Shown here piece by piece: positions 43,719 through 52,625 of a stretch of 64,000 nucleotides of DNA. The position numbers were made by a program, and so were the translations under genes. The DNA comes from Teichococcus coralli (GTDB lineage: Bacteria > Pseudomonadota > Alphaproteobacteria > Acetobacterales > Acetobacteraceae): NCBI RefSeq assembly GCF_009829925.1, contig NZ_SNVJ01000012.1, forward strand, positions 1 through 64,000, written 5' to 3'. Within the stretch, counting starts at the first letter, position 1. The number at the start of each line of letters is the position of its first letter. Under the pieces are notes generated by a model that saw only the letters and a program-made list of their open reading frames with translations, made no database searches and was not told the origin of the DNA.

Positions 43719-44577
43719 GGCGCTGAGCCGCGGCGCGGCGATCGCCTTCTACACCGTCACCTCGCTGGCGCCGGTGCTGATCATCGCCGTCGCCATCGCG
43801 GGCCTGGCCTTCGGCGAGGAGGCGGCGCGCGGCGCCATCGTCTCGCAGCTCGCCGGCCTGATGGGGCGCGCCGGGGCGCAACTGGTGCAGAGCATCATCG
43901 TCAGCGCCTCCAACCCCACCTCCGGCATGGTGGCCAGCGTCTTCGGCATCGTCACCCTGCTGGTCACCGCCAGCGGCGTGTTCGGCGAGATCCAGGCCAG
44001 CCTGAACATGATCTGGCGGGTGGAGCTGCGGGGCAGCACCGTGTCCCGCCTGCTCCGCGCCCGCGCCGCCAGCCTGGGGCTGGTGGCGACGCTGGGCTTC
44101 CTGCTGCTGGTCTCGCTGGTGGTGAGCGCCGCGCTCACCGCGCTCAGCGACATGCTGCACAACAGCCTGCCGGGCATCGCCGTGCTGGCCAGGCTGATCA
44201 ACGCGGTGCTCTCCTTCGCGCTGATCGCCGTGCTGTTCGCCGCCATCTACAAGGTGCTGCCCGACCGCGAGCTGGAATGGCGGGACGTGCTGGTGGGAGC
44301 GCTGGTCACCACCCTTCTATTCAACCTGGGGAAGGCGCTGATCGGCCTCTATCTCGGCAGCACCGCCATCGGCTCCACCTATGGCGCGGCCGGCTCGGCG
44401 GTGATCGTGCTGCTCTGGATCTATTACTCGGCGCAGATCTTCCTGCTCGGCGCGGAGTTCACCAAGGCCTATGCCATGCGCCGGGACGCCGAGGCCTGGG
44501 CCGCGCACAAGACGGGCGACGCATTATCCGAGGAGGGCCCGGAACGGCCGCCCATCGGCCTGCCGCCCGCCAGCTGA
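43663..44577 (+). CDS. YihY/virulence factor BrkB family membrane protein
   Basis: 304 aa with about six membrane segments. LIRQTVLGFIEDEALSRGAAIAFYTVTSLAPVLIIAVAIAGLAFG is the family's first conserved block, VFGEIQASLNMIWRVE the second, and LYLGSTAIGSTYGAAGSAVIVLLWIYYSAQIFLLGAEFTKAYA the third, with the highly conserved YGAAGSAV-LLWIYYS sequence. Once called ribonuclease BN, it is now regarded as an uncharacterised envelope protein. It overlaps the MscS gene by 56 nt, which implies co-translation. Confidence 0.85.
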   Translation: MQKAWWLIRQTVLGFIEDEALSRGAAIAFYTVTSLAPVLIIAVAIAGLAFGEEAARGAIVSQLAGLMGRAGAQLVQSIIVSASNPTSGMVASVFGIVTLLVTASGVFGEIQASLNMIWRVELRGSTVSRLLRARAASLGLVATLGFLLLVSLVVSAALTALSDMLHNSLPGIAVLARLINAVLSFALIAVLFAAIYKVLPDRELEWRDVLVGALVTTLLFNLGKALIGLYLGSTAIGSTYGAAGSAVIVLLWIYYSAQIFLLGAEFTKAYAMRRDAEAWAAHKTGDALSEEGPERPPIGLPPAS

Positions 44578-44646
44578 CCCTTCTCCTGGCGGCCTGGGAG
44601 AGGTAGGTCATGCTGTCATGAGGCTGTTTCCTCCCTTGCCCGTCCG

Positions 44647-45279
44647 ATGAAGAAGCGCGGCCGCCGCTCCCGCGCGCCCTGGCTCGCGCTCGCCGCCGCG
44701 ATCATCGGCCTGTTCGGGGCCGCGCAGGTCAGCGAGCGGGACCTGCTTCGCGTCGGCCGCGCCGCCTGGGACGTGGTGCAGAGCCTGCAGGAGCCGCAAC
44801 GCCGTTCCGGCGGCGGGCCGGCGCCGGCCAAAGGGCAGCCCTTCTCCGGCCACCCGCGGGTCATCGACGGCGACACCTTCGAGCTGAACGGCATCCGCGT
44901 GCGCATGCAGGGCATTGATGCGCTGGAACATGACCAGCAGTGCAGCCGCACCGGCGCCGGCCGATCCGCCTGCGGCACGGAGGCGCGGGACGAGCTGGCG
45001 GCGCTGATCGGCGGCAGCGAGGTGACCTGCACTCCCGACGGCACGCTGACGCATGGCCGCACGGTGGCGGTCTGCACCGTGCCGGAGCCCGGAGGCGGGG
45101 TGCGCGACCTCAACGAGGCCATGGTGCGATTGGGCCTCGCCTTCGACTGCCCGCGCTATTCCAAGGGCCGCTATGCCGCGGCGGAGGCGGAGGCCAAGGC
45201 GGCGAAGGCGGGTGCCTGGGCCGGGCGCTTCACCTATCCCTGGTCGCACCGCGACCGCGCCGGCGCCTGCGGCCGCTGA
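44647..45279 (+). CDS. Thermonuclease (SNase-like) family protein, membrane-anchored
   Basis: 210 aa. A hydrophobic anchor or signal ([17 protein letters not shown]) is followed by the nuclease domain: [31 protein letters not shown] (calcium-binding Asp and first Arg region), [11 protein letters not shown], and [41 protein letters not shown] with the second conserved region. The second Arg of staphylococcal nuclease is not obvious, so activity is uncertain. Its TGA overlaps the mtgA ATG (TGATG), pairing a surface nuclease with cell-wall synthesis. Confidence 0.8.
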   Translation: MKKRGRRSRAPWLALAAAIIGLFGAAQVSERDLLRVGRAAWDVVQSLQEPQRRSGGGPAPAKGQPFSGHPRVIDGDTFELNGIRVRMQGIDALEHDQQCSRTGAGRSACGTEARDELAALIGGSEVTCTPDGTLTHGRTVAVCTVPEPGGGVRDLNEAMVRLGLAFDCPRYSKGRYAAAEAEAKAAKAGAWAGRFTYPWSHRDRAGACGR

Positions 45280-45953
45280 TGGGGGGACGGTGGCGAGGCT
45301 GGCTCCGGCGCGCCGCGCTGCTGCTGCTGCTTGGGCCGCCGCTGCTCATCCTGCTGTTCCGCTTCGTGCCGCCGCCGGTCACGCCGCTGATGCTGCTGCG
45401 CGGCGCCCAGGGCCATGGGCTGAGCAAGGACTGGGTGGCCTATGACCGCATCGCGCCCGCCTTGCCGCAGGCGATCATCGCCTCGGAGGACAACACCTTC
45501 TGCCGGCAGGCACTGGGCTTCGATTTCCCGGCGCTGCGGGGGCAGATCGAGGCGGCGCTGGCCGGCGAGCGGCCACGTGGCGCCAGCACGCTCACCATGC
45601 AGGTGGCGAAGAACCTTTTTCTCTGGCCGGGGCGCGACCCCCTCCGCAAGGTGCTGGAAGCCTGGCTGACGCCGCAGGTCGCCCTGCTCTGGCCGAAGCG
45701 GCGGGTGCTGGAAGTCTATCTCAACATCGTCGAGTTCGGCCCGGGCATCTATGGCGCCGAGGCGGCCTCCCGGGCCTTCTTCCAGCGCCCGGCGGCGCGC
45801 CTCAGCGCCACCGAGGCGGCGCGGCTGGCGGTGGTGCTGCCCAACCCGCGCGAATGGTCGGCCGGCGACCCCGGGCCCTTTGTGCGGGAGCGCGCCGCAC
45901 TGATCCGGCGGCGTGTGGGGCAACTCGGCCCGTTGCTGGACTGCACGGAATAA
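45279..45953 (+). CDS. mtgA: Monofunctional peptidoglycan glycosyltransferase
   Basis: 224 aa, the normal MtgA length. One N-terminal membrane anchor ([19 protein letters not shown]) precedes the GT51 domain: [24 protein letters not shown] with the catalytic glutamate, [31 protein letters not shown], and [29 protein letters not shown] with the second glutamate. It polymerises lipid II into glycan strands. In place of the common E-x2-F-x2-H it has EDNTFCRQ, a small deviation. Coupled to the nuclease gene and convergent with a tetR gene. Confidence 0.87.
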   Translation: MGGRWRGWLRRAALLLLLGPPLLILLFRFVPPPVTPLMLLRGAQGHGLSKDWVAYDRIAPALPQAIIASEDNTFCRQALGFDFPALRGQIEAALAGERPRGASTLTMQVAKNLFLWPGRDPLRKVLEAWLTPQVALLWPKRRVLEVYLNIVEFGPGIYGAEAASRAFFQRPAARLSATEAARLAVVLPNPREWSAGDPGPFVRERAALIRRRVGQLGPLLDCTE

Positions 45954-45954
45954 G

Positions 45955-46102
45955 GCCGGAGCGGATGAACGCCCCCGAGACCCCTGTCTTGTTTCTGCCC
46001 GCTTCAACCGCGCCCTGGCAGGGGGCCGTCCTGGCACTCGCCGGAACAAGCGGAAGCCTGACAGACGAAGGAGGGGGTTCGGCGGCGTTCACTCCCCCCG
46101 CC
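45955..46102. repeat. Degenerate intergenic hairpin element between convergent genes
   Basis: Parts are in the usual order but eroded: CCGGAGCGGATGAACGCCCCCG, GAGACCCCTGTCTTGTTTCTGCCCG, a short core with CCTGGCAGGGGGCC, CTGACAGACGAAGGAGGGGG, and GGCGGCGTTCACTCCCCCCGCC. The arms pair only partly. It still separates the mtgA and tetR stops. Confidence 0.5.
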
Positions 46103-46146
46103 TTGTTCCGCCCGCAGCTTGGCGACGCGCTGTCCTTCTCGGGCCT

Positions 46147-46785
46147 TCACGCGCTCAGCCCACGCAGCAGCAGGTCCAAATGCGCGTCGCGCAGCGACTC
46201 GGGGGCCGGCGCCTCCGTCTCGCCCAGGATCATCCGCCAGACCGAGGCCATCAGCACCGGCGCCAGAACCACCTCCGCCAGGCCCGGCATGTCCGCCACC
46301 TCCGGGCGGAACTCGCCCGCGGCGACGCCGGCGCGCAGCACGGCGCGGGCGATGCCGGTGGCGCGGGCCAGCATTTCGTCGCGGTAGAACCGGGCCAGGT
46401 CGGGGAAGCGCTCGGCCTCGGTGATGATCAGGCGAAACAGGATGCGCTCCTGCCGGTCGGCGCCGATGCGGGCATAGCCTATGCGCACCAAGCTGCCGAG
46501 CAGGTCCCGCGCCGGGCCGGCATGGCCGGCGAGCTGCCGCTCCGCCTCCTCGAAGACGGGCCGTGTGCAGGCGTGCACGGTGGCCTGGAACAGCGCCTCC
46601 TTGGAGGGGAAGTAGTGGTAGATCAGCCCCTTGGCGATGCCGGCGCGGCTGGCCACCGCTGCCATGCGGGCGCCGGCATAGCCGCGCTCGGCAAATTCTT
46701 CCAGCGCGGCGCGCAGGATCTGCGGGGTCCGGGCTTCGGGCGGGAGCCGACGGCGTGCCTGCGGGGCATCGGAACCTGCGTTCAT
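46147..46785 (-). CDS. TetR/AcrR-family repressor of the RND efflux operon
   Basis: 212 aa. The helix-turn-helix is TPQILRAALEEFAERGYAGARMAAVASRAGIAKGLIYHYFPSKEALFQATVHA (about residues 19-70). The C-terminal half has EAERFPDLARFYRDEMLARATGIARAVLRAGVAAGEFRPEV, as in TetR_C repressors of efflux genes. It is divergent from the adaptor-pump genes with a TGACC/GGTCA palindrome in the gap, so it very likely represses them and itself. The ligand is unknown. ATG 46785 was chosen because the domain follows; the longer open frame is antisense to the adaptor. Confidence 0.83.
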   Translation of the reverse strand: MNAGSDAPQARRRLPPEARTPQILRAALEEFAERGYAGARMAAVASRAGIAKGLIYHYFPSKEALFQATVHACTRPVFEEAERQLAGHAGPARDLLGSLVRIGYARIGADRQERILFRLIITEAERFPDLARFYRDEMLARATGIARAVLRAGVAAGEFRPEVADMPGLAEVVLAPVLMASVWRMILGETEAPAPESLRDAHLDLLLRGLSA

Positions 46786-46805
46786 TCGTTTTCCAGACCG
46801 AGTCC

Positions 46806-46835
46806 TTGATCTTGCCGCCGGTTCTGCCAGATAAG
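46806..46835 (+). promoter_or_regulatory. Likely promoter of the RND efflux operon
   Basis: TTGATC and GATAAG lie 18 bp apart and directly precede the repressor palindrome, which would then cover the start of transcription. Match to consensus is moderate. Confidence 0.45.
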
Positions 46836-46841
46836 ACGGAC

Positions 46842-46863
46842 TTACTGACCGTATGGTCAATAA
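46842..46863. promoter_or_regulatory. TetR-type operator of the RND operon
   Basis: A perfect core TGACC-GTAT-GGTCA (46846-46859) is extended by TTA on the left and TAA on the right, giving a 22-bp palindrome with one mismatched pair. It sits between the divergent tetR and adaptor genes, 26 bp before the chosen adaptor ATG, just after the predicted promoter. An ATG inside it opens a longer adaptor frame, but that would translate the operator. Confidence 0.72.
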
Positions 46864-46888
46864 GCAGGCGCCGCGCACAGGACAAGAT

Positions 46889-48052
46889 ATGCCGGACCAC
46901 AACCCTCCCGCCCAGATTGCCGCGCCGCATGGCCTGACGCGCCGGCGGCGCCGTTGGCTGCCGCCGCTGCTCGGCCTGCTGCTGATCGCCGCCCTGGGCG
47001 GGCTGGCGGCCCCACGGCTGCTGCACCGTGCCGAGGCGCCTCCGGGCGCCGCCGTGCCGCAGGAGCCGCCGCCGGCGCTCACCGTGACCCTTGCGCCTGC
47101 CCGGCCGCGGGACCTGGCGCGGCCGGTGATCGGCGACGGCTCGGTGGTGCCCTGGCAGGAGCTGGTGATCGGCGCCGAGGCGGGCGGGCTGCGCGTGCAG
47201 GCCGTTCCGGTGGAGGAAGGGGACCGCGTCGCCGAGGGGCAGCTCCTGGTCGCGCTGGACGACGCGGTGCCGGCCGCCCTGGTGGCCCAGACGGAGGCGG
47301 CGGTGGCCGAGGCGGAGGCGGCGCTCGGCATCGCGCAGGCCGACCTGCGCCGCGCGAGCCAGCTTTCGCGCAGCGAGAACGTGGCGCAGCAGGTGCTGGA
47401 GCAGCGCCAGGCCGCCGCCCGGCAGGCCGAGGCGCGCCTCCGGGCCACCCGCGCCCAGCTCCAGGAAGCGCAGGCCCGGCTTGCCCAGACCCGCATCCTC
47501 GCCCCCGCCGGCGGCACGGTGCTGCGCCGCGCCGTGCTGCCCGGCGCGGTGGTGCAGCCCGGACAGGAGCTGGTGCGCCTGCTGCGCGACGGGCGGCTGG
47601 AACTGGATGCCCGCGTGCCCGAGCTGGACTTCGCTTCCGTGCGGCCGGGGCAGGCGGTGCGGGTGCGCCATGGCGAGCGCGAGATCATGGGCACGGTGCG
47701 CGCCCTGGCGCCGGTGGTGGCGGGCGAGACGCGGCTCGGCGTGGTGCATGTGGCGCTGCCGCCCGGTTCCGGCCTGCGGCCCGGCATGTTCGCCCGCGCC
47801 GAGATCCTGCCGGAGCCCGCCCCCGCCCTGACGGTGCCGCAGGAGGCCGTGGTGTTCCGGGATGGCCGGCCAACCGTGTTCGTGTTGCCGGAGGGCGCCG
47901 AGCAGGTCGCACCGCGCGCCATCGCCACCGGCATGCGGCGCGATGGGATGGTGGAAGTGACCGAAGGCCTCGCCGCCGGCGAGCGGGTGGTGGCGACCGG
48001 CGCCGGCTTCCTGTCCGCCGGCGACCGCGTGCGCGTCGCCGCGCCGCGCTGA
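46889..48052 (+). CDS. RND efflux periplasmic adaptor (membrane fusion protein)
   Basis: 387 aa. A single membrane anchor (WLPPLLGLLLIAALGGLAAPRLL) is followed by a lipoyl half (VIGAEAGGLRVQAVPVEEGDRVAEGQLLVALDD), an alpha-helical hairpin rich in Ala/Gln/Glu (about residues 125-200), the second lipoyl half (ILAPAGGTVLRRAVLPGAVVQPGQELVRLL) and beta-barrel domains (LPPGSGLRPGMFARAEIL). It links the inner-membrane pump to an outer-membrane channel, whose gene is not here. The ATG at 46889 has AGGA upstream; the longer frame begins inside the operator. Confidence 0.86.
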   Translation: MPDHNPPAQIAAPHGLTRRRRRWLPPLLGLLLIAALGGLAAPRLLHRAEAPPGAAVPQEPPPALTVTLAPARPRDLARPVIGDGSVVPWQELVIGAEAGGLRVQAVPVEEGDRVAEGQLLVALDDAVPAALVAQTEAAVAEAEAALGIAQADLRRASQLSRSENVAQQVLEQRQAAARQAEARLRATRAQLQEAQARLAQTRILAPAGGTVLRRAVLPGAVVQPGQELVRLLRDGRLELDARVPELDFASVRPGQAVRVRHGEREIMGTVRALAPVVAGETRLGVVHVALPPGSGLRPGMFARAEILPEPAPALTVPQEAVVFRDGRPTVFVLPEGAEQVAPRAIATGMRRDGMVEVTEGLAAGERVVATGAGFLSAGDRVRVAAPR

Positions 48053-48062
48053 GGAGGACGCC

Positions 48063-51000
48063 ATGGCCGAGACCCGCGACGACGCCGGCTGGAACATCTC
48101 CGGCTGGGCGATCCGCAACCCCATCCCCACGATGGTGCTGTTCCTGCTGCTGACGCTGGGCGGGCTGGTCGCCTTCCCCATGCTGCGCATCAACAACACG
48201 CCCGACATCGACCTGCCGGCGGTGGTGGTGACGGTGGCGCAGCCCGGCGCCGCCCCCTCGGAACTGGAAACCCAGGTGACCCGCCGCGTCGAGGACGCCG
48301 TGGCCGGCCTCGGGGACGTCAAGCACATCACCTCCATCGTGCAGGACGGCACCTCCACCACCGTCGTCGAGTTCAACCTCGGCAAGGACGTGGACCGCGC
48401 CACCAACGACGTGCGCGACAAGGTGTCGCAGATCCGCGCCGACCTGCCGGCCTCGATCCGCGACCCGGTGATCAGCCGCATCGAGGTGACGGGCGGGGCG
48501 GTGCTCACCTACACCGTGGCGTCGCCTGGGCTCTCCACCGAGCAGCTCTCCTGGTTCGTCACCGACACCGTGGCCAAGTCGCTGCTCTCGGTGCCCGGAG
48601 TGGCGCAGGTGAACCGCGTCGGCGGAGTGGAGCGGGAGATCCGCGTGGCGCTGCGGCCGGAGCGGCTGCGCGCGCTCGGCATCACCGCCGTGCAGGTGAA
48701 CGAGCAGCTCCGCTCGGCCAACCTCAACCTGCCGGGCGGCCGCGGCACGCTGGGCGCGAGCGAGCAGAGCATCCGCACCCTCGGCTCCGCCCCCACGGTG
48801 GAGGCGCTGCGCGCGCGGCCGATCATCCTGCCCGGCGGCCGCACCGCGCGGCTCGGCGACCTCGCCGAGGTGACCGACTCGACCGCCGAGATCCGCACCG
48901 CCGCGCGGCTCGACGGCGAGCCGGTGGTGGCCTTCGAGGTGATGCGCACGCGCGGCTCCTCCGAGGTGAAGGTGGCCGAGCAGGTGGCGGCCCGCGTGGC
49001 GGCGCTGGAGGCGGCGCATCCCGGCACCGAAATCCGCCGCGTGACCTCCACCGTGGCCTTTGTCGAGGCCGGCTACCACGCGGCGATCGACGCGCTGCTG
49101 GTCGGCTCGGGCCTGGCGGTGCTGGTGGTCTGGATCTTCCTGCGCGACTGGCGGGCGACGCTGGTGGCCTGCGTCGCCATGCCGCTCTCGCTGATCCCGA
49201 CCTTCCTGGTGCTGCAATGGCTGGGCTACGCGCTCAGCAACATCACCCTGCTCGGGCTGACGCTGGTGGTCGGCGTGCTGGTGGACGACGCCATCGTCGA
49301 GATCGAGAACATCGTCCGCCACCTGCAGTCCCGCCCGCAGCGGGGCGCCTACCGGGCGGCGCTGGAAGCCTCGGCGGAGATCGGCCTGGCCGTCATGGCG
49401 ACCACCGGCGCCATCCTGGCCGTCTTCGTGCCGGTGAGCTTCATGCCCGGCATTCCCGGCCAGTTCTTCCGGCAGTTCGGCCTGACCGTGGCGGCGGCCG
49501 TCACCTTCTCGCTGCTGGTGGCGCGGCTGCTGACGCCGCTGATGGGCGCCTACCTGCTGAAGCCCCGCAAGCAGGCCCGGTCGGAGGAGGTGGGGGACGG
49601 CGCCGTGGGCCGGCGCTACCTGGCGCTGCTGCACTGGTGCCTGGGCCACCGCTGGATCACGCTGGGTGCCGCCACCGGCTTCTTCGCCCTTTCCCTGGCG
49701 CTGGTGCCGCTGATCCCCTCCGACTTCATCCCCGCCGCCGACCGGGGCCGCTCGGCGCTGGCGATGGAACTGCCGCCGGGCTCGACGCTGGCCGAGACGG
49801 ATGCGGCGGTGCGCCGCGCCACCGCCATCCTGAAGGCGCGGCCGGAGGTGGAATCGGTCTTTGCCTCGCTCGGCACCTCCAGCGTGGTGGGCGGGCCGGG
49901 CATGGGCAGCACCACGGCGCAGGGCGACCCGCGCAACGCCAACCTGATGATCACCCTGAAGCCGCGCGGCGAGCGGGCGCTGAACCAGCAGCAGTTCGAG
50001 GCCGCCGTGCGGCCGGCGCTGGAAGCCATTCCCGGCATGCGCGTGCGCTTCGGCGCGGACGGCATGAGCGGCTCCAAGGCCAGCGTGACCCTGGTCGGGG
50101 ATGATGCGGCGCAGCTCGCCGCCGCCGCCCGCGCGCTGGAGCAGCAGATGCGCGGCATTCCCGCGCTTTCCGGCGCCCGCTCCACCGCCAGCCTGGAGCG
50201 GCCGGAGCTGCAGATCGTCCCGCGCGAGGAGCGCGCCGCCGAGCTGGGGATCTCCGCCGCGGCCATTGGCCAGACGGCGCGAATCGCCACCATCGGCGAC
50301 ATCGAGCAGAACCTGGCGCGCTTCAACCTGCCGGACCGGCAGATCCCGATCCGCGTCATGCTGGAGGAGGGCGCGCGCAACGACCTCGACACGCTGCGGG
50401 CCCTGCGCGTCGCCGGCCGGGCCGACCTGCCGGTGCCGCTCGACGCGGTGGCGGAGATCCGCCATGGCGCCGGCCCGGCGCAGATCGACCGGCTGGACCG
50501 CGTGCGCAAGGCTACCGTGGAGGCGGAGCTGAACGGCATGCCGCTCGGCGAGGCGACCAGGCTGATCGAGGCGCTGCCGATCATGCGCAACCTGCCGCCC
50601 GGCGTGCACGAGCGCGAGACCGGCGACACCGAGGTGATGAACGAGCTGTTCAGCGGCTTCGTGCTGGCGCTCGGCGCCGGCGTGCTGCTGATCTACCTGG
50701 TGCTGGTGCTGCTGTTCGGCGGCTTCCTGCAGCCGCTGACCATCATGTCCGCCCTGCCGCTCTCGCTCGGCGGCGCGCTGATGGCGCTCTTGCTGGCGCA
50801 GAAGGCGCTCGGCGTCTCGGCGGTGATCGGCGTGCTGATGCTGATGGGCATCGTCGCCAAGAACTCGATCCTGCTGGTGGAATACGCCATCGAGGCGCGG
50901 CGCGGCGGCCTCGCGCGCGGCGCGGCGCTGGTGGAGGCGGCGCGCAAGCGGGCGCGGCCGATCGTCATGACCACCGTGGCGATGACGGCGGGCATGGTGC

Positions 51001-51203
51001 ACATCGCAGCCGGCGTCGGCGCCGATGCCGAGTTCCGCGCGCCGATGGCGCTGGTGGTGATCGGCGGGCTGATCACCTCCACCCTGCTCAGCCTGGTGGT
51101 GGTGCCGGTGGTCTATACGGTAGTGGACGATGTCGGGCGGTTCTTTGCCCGGCTGCTGCGGCGTGGCGGCGCGGCGCGGACGCAGCCGGCGCTGGAGCGG
51201 TGA
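48063..51203 (+). CDS. RND-family efflux pump (AcrB/MexB superfamily, HAE1-type)
   Basis: 1046 aa, full length. Near the N-terminus are WAIRNPIPTMVLFLLLTLGGLVAFPMLRINNTPDIDLPAVVVTVAQPGAAPSELETQVTRRVEDAV, then the membrane helices with the proton-relay segment LTLVVGVLVDDAIVEIENIVRHL and GLAVMATTGAILAVFVPVSFMPGIPGQFFRQFGLTVAAAVTFSLLVARLLTPLM. The second half repeats the fold, ending with GVLMLMGIVAKNSILLVEYAIEARRGG and ARPIVMTTVAMTAGMVHIA. Aspartates of the relay (VDDA) are present. Lipophilic drug or solvent export is likely; the substrate is unknown. Ten bases after the adaptor. Confidence 0.9.
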   Translation: MAETRDDAGWNISGWAIRNPIPTMVLFLLLTLGGLVAFPMLRINNTPDIDLPAVVVTVAQPGAAPSELETQVTRRVEDAVAGLGDVKHITSIVQDGTSTTVVEFNLGKDVDRATNDVRDKVSQIRADLPASIRDPVISRIEVTGGAVLTYTVASPGLSTEQLSWFVTDTVAKSLLSVPGVAQVNRVGGVEREIRVALRPERLRALGITAVQVNEQLRSANLNLPGGRGTLGASEQSIRTLGSAPTVEALRARPIILPGGRTARLGDLAEVTDSTAEIRTAARLDGEPVVAFEVMRTRGSSEVKVAEQVAARVAALEAAHPGTEIRRVTSTVAFVEAGYHAAIDALLVGSGLAVLVVWIFLRDWRATLVACVAMPLSLIPTFLVLQWLGYALSNITLLGLTLVVGVLVDDAIVEIENIVRHLQSRPQRGAYRAALEASAEIGLAVMATTGAILAVFVPVSFMPGIPGQFFRQFGLTVAAAVTFSLLVARLLTPLMGAYLLKPRKQARSEEVGDGAVGRRYLALLHWCLGHRWITLGAATGFFALSLALVPLIPSDFIPAADRGRSALAMELPPGSTLAETDAAVRRATAILKARPEVESVFASLGTSSVVGGPGMGSTTAQGDPRNANLMITLKPRGERALNQQQFEAAVRPALEAIPGMRVRFGADGMSGSKASVTLVGDDAAQLAAAARALEQQMRGIPALSGARSTASLERPELQIVPREERAAELGISAAAIGQTARIATIGDIEQNLARFNLPDRQIPIRVMLEEGARNDLDTLRALRVAGRADLPVPLDAVAEIRHGAGPAQIDRLDRVRKATVEAELNGMPLGEATRLIEALPIMRNLPPGVHERETGDTEVMNELFSGFVLALGAGVLLIYLVLVLLFGGFLQPLTIMSALPLSLGGALMALLLAQKALGVSAVIGVLMLMGIVAKNSILLVEYAIEARRGGLARGAALVEAARKRARPIVMTTVAMTAGMVHIAAGVGADAEFRAPMALVVIGGLITSTLLSLVVVPVVYTVVDDVGRFFARLLRRGGAARTQPALER

Positions 51204-51218
51204 GGCCGCCCGCCCGGC

Positions 51219-51530
51219 CTATTCGGAACGCTGCGGCAGGCCCTGCCAGAGCCAGTTGACCAGGTTGAAGACAATGCCGCAGGAGGCGATGCGGACCACC
51301 GTATCGGCCGTGAGACCGAAGGCGCCGGCGACGAGCAGGGGCGCCAGCCAGACGGCGCCGGCCTCGGCCAGGATGGCGCCGCTGATCCCGCGGCGGGCGA
51401 TCAGCGCCCAGGCGACCAAGGCGCCCAGGCACTGCAGAAGGATGAAGGGAGCGATGTAAAGCACCTTTCCTTTACGCCACGATCCATCAGCGGTTGCAAT
51501 AGGGATGGAAGGTTGTGCGCACCTCCCCAT
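51219..51530 (-). CDS. Small hypothetical membrane protein
   Basis: 103 aa from the ATG at 51530; a second ATG at 51545 and a GTG near residue 28 are alternatives, since none has a strong ribosome-binding site. Two or three hydrophobic stretches are visible (VLYIAPFILLQCLGALVAWALI, AILAEAGAVWLAPLLVAGAFGL, IASCGIVFNLVNWLWQGL). Convergent with the RND pump with only 15 bp between stops, and downstream of aquaporin. No family recognised. Confidence 0.5.
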   Translation of the reverse strand: MGRCAQPSIPIATADGSWRKGKVLYIAPFILLQCLGALVAWALIARRGISGAILAEAGAVWLAPLLVAGAFGLTADTVVRIASCGIVFNLVNWLWQGLPQRSE

Positions 51531-51568
51531 GGCTGCCGCCGGCATCCGGCGCGGGAGAGCGGGCTGCC

Positions 51569-52345
51569 TCAGCGCGGCGGGCGGGCGGTGGCGGGCGCCA
51601 GCGACTCGCCCTGCTCGGCCGCGGCGGCACGCCGGGCTTCCTCGCGCTCGGCCGTCTCGTCCACGGCGCCGAGCCAGGAATGCAGGAGCCCCGCCGCGAC
51701 CGCCCCGGCGATCGGCGCGATCCAGAACATCCAGAGTTGCGCCAGTGCCCAGCCGCCGACGAACAGCGCCGGGGCGGTGCTGCGCGCCGGGTTCACGCTG
51801 GTGTTGGTGATGGGGATGCTGATCAGGTGGATCAGCGTCAGGCACAGGCCGATGGCGAGCGGCGCGAAGCCGGCCGGCGCCCGCTTGGTGGTGACGCCGA
51901 GGATGACCAGCAGGAAGAAGAAGGTCATCACGAACTCGGTCAGGAAGCTGGCGGTCAGGGAATAGCCGCCGGGCGAGTGCTCGCCGAAGCCGTTGGCGGC
52001 GAAGCCGGTGGCGGTGGAGAAGTCGCCGCGGCCGGAGGCGATGAGGTAAAGCAACCCCGCGCCGACCGCGCCGCCCAGCACCTGGGCGAGGATGTAGCCG
52101 CCGGCCGTGGCCCGATCGAGCCGTCCGGCAGCGACGATGCCGAGCGTGACGGCGGGGTTGAAATGCGCGCCCGAGATATGGCCGACCGCATAGGCCATGC
52201 TCAGCACCGTGAGGCCGAAAGCCAGGCTGACGCCGACCAGGCCGATGCCGACCTCAGGAAACTTGGCGGCCAGCACGGCCGCGCCGCAACCGCCCAGAAC
52301 AAGCCACAGGGTACCGAAGAACTCGGCCACGAGTTTGCGGGACAT
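51569..52345 (-). CDS. aqpZ: Aquaporin Z (water channel)
   Basis: 258 aa, somewhat longer than E. coli AqpZ (231) because of a polar C-terminal tail ([20 protein letters not shown]). Six membrane segments and both pore motifs are visible: [12 protein letters not shown] and [16 protein letters not shown]. The start [27 protein letters not shown] is characteristic of AqpZ. It carries water across the inner membrane. The ATG at 52345 has AAGG 8 nt upstream. It stands as a likely single gene with the small membrane ORF following. Confidence 0.9.
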   Translation of the reverse strand: MSRKLVAEFFGTLWLVLGGCGAAVLAAKFPEVGIGLVGVSLAFGLTVLSMAYAVGHISGAHFNPAVTLGIVAAGRLDRATAGGYILAQVLGGAVGAGLLYLIASGRGDFSTATGFAANGFGEHSPGGYSLTASFLTEFVMTFFFLLVILGVTTKRAPAGFAPLAIGLCLTLIHLISIPITNTSVNPARSTAPALFVGGWALAQLWMFWIAPIAGAVAAGLLHSWLGAVDETAEREEARRAAAAEQGESLAPATARPPR

Positions 52346-52490
52346 GAACAACGCCTTCCCCAGGAATTTTGCCCGCGTTCATATGAGCCGAAATCGAAAC
52401 GAAAATACTGCGCAGAATCCTGACGCTCGCGTGCATGTGCGTGCGCGGCCGCCCCGCGGGAGTGTGGGGAGCGAAGGCAATTCAATCCAG

Positions 52491-52507
52491 CCCCCTCCTG
52501 AAGGGGG
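52491..52507 (-). terminator. Hairpin CCCCCT-CCTGA-AGGGGG
   Basis: Six-base arms around a 5-nt loop in the 280-bp gap between the alpha/beta hydrolase (ending to the right) and aquaporin. It could end the hydrolase transcript, but it lies ~120 bp past that stop and no T-run adjoins it. The rest of the gap shows no gene. Confidence 0.3.
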
Positions 52508-52625
52508 AGGCGAGGAGCGCCGTCGCCATGGGCGGAAGCGAAGGCCGCCCGAAGATCAAGGAGGGCTGGGGAAGCTCGCGCCCCCGGCCCCGCTTCCGTC
52601 GACCAGCCCGAGAGCAGGCTTCGCT

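Noticed and set aside
46853..46888. ATG at 46853 as the adaptor start
   Set aside because: It lies inside the TGACC/GGTCA operator and just after the promoter; the ATG at 46889 has its own ribosome-binding site.
47685..51002. An 1105-codon leftward open frame opposite the RND pump
   Set aside because: Long antisense frames are common at this G+C; it is His/Gln/Arg-rich nonsense and the pump on the other strand is full length.
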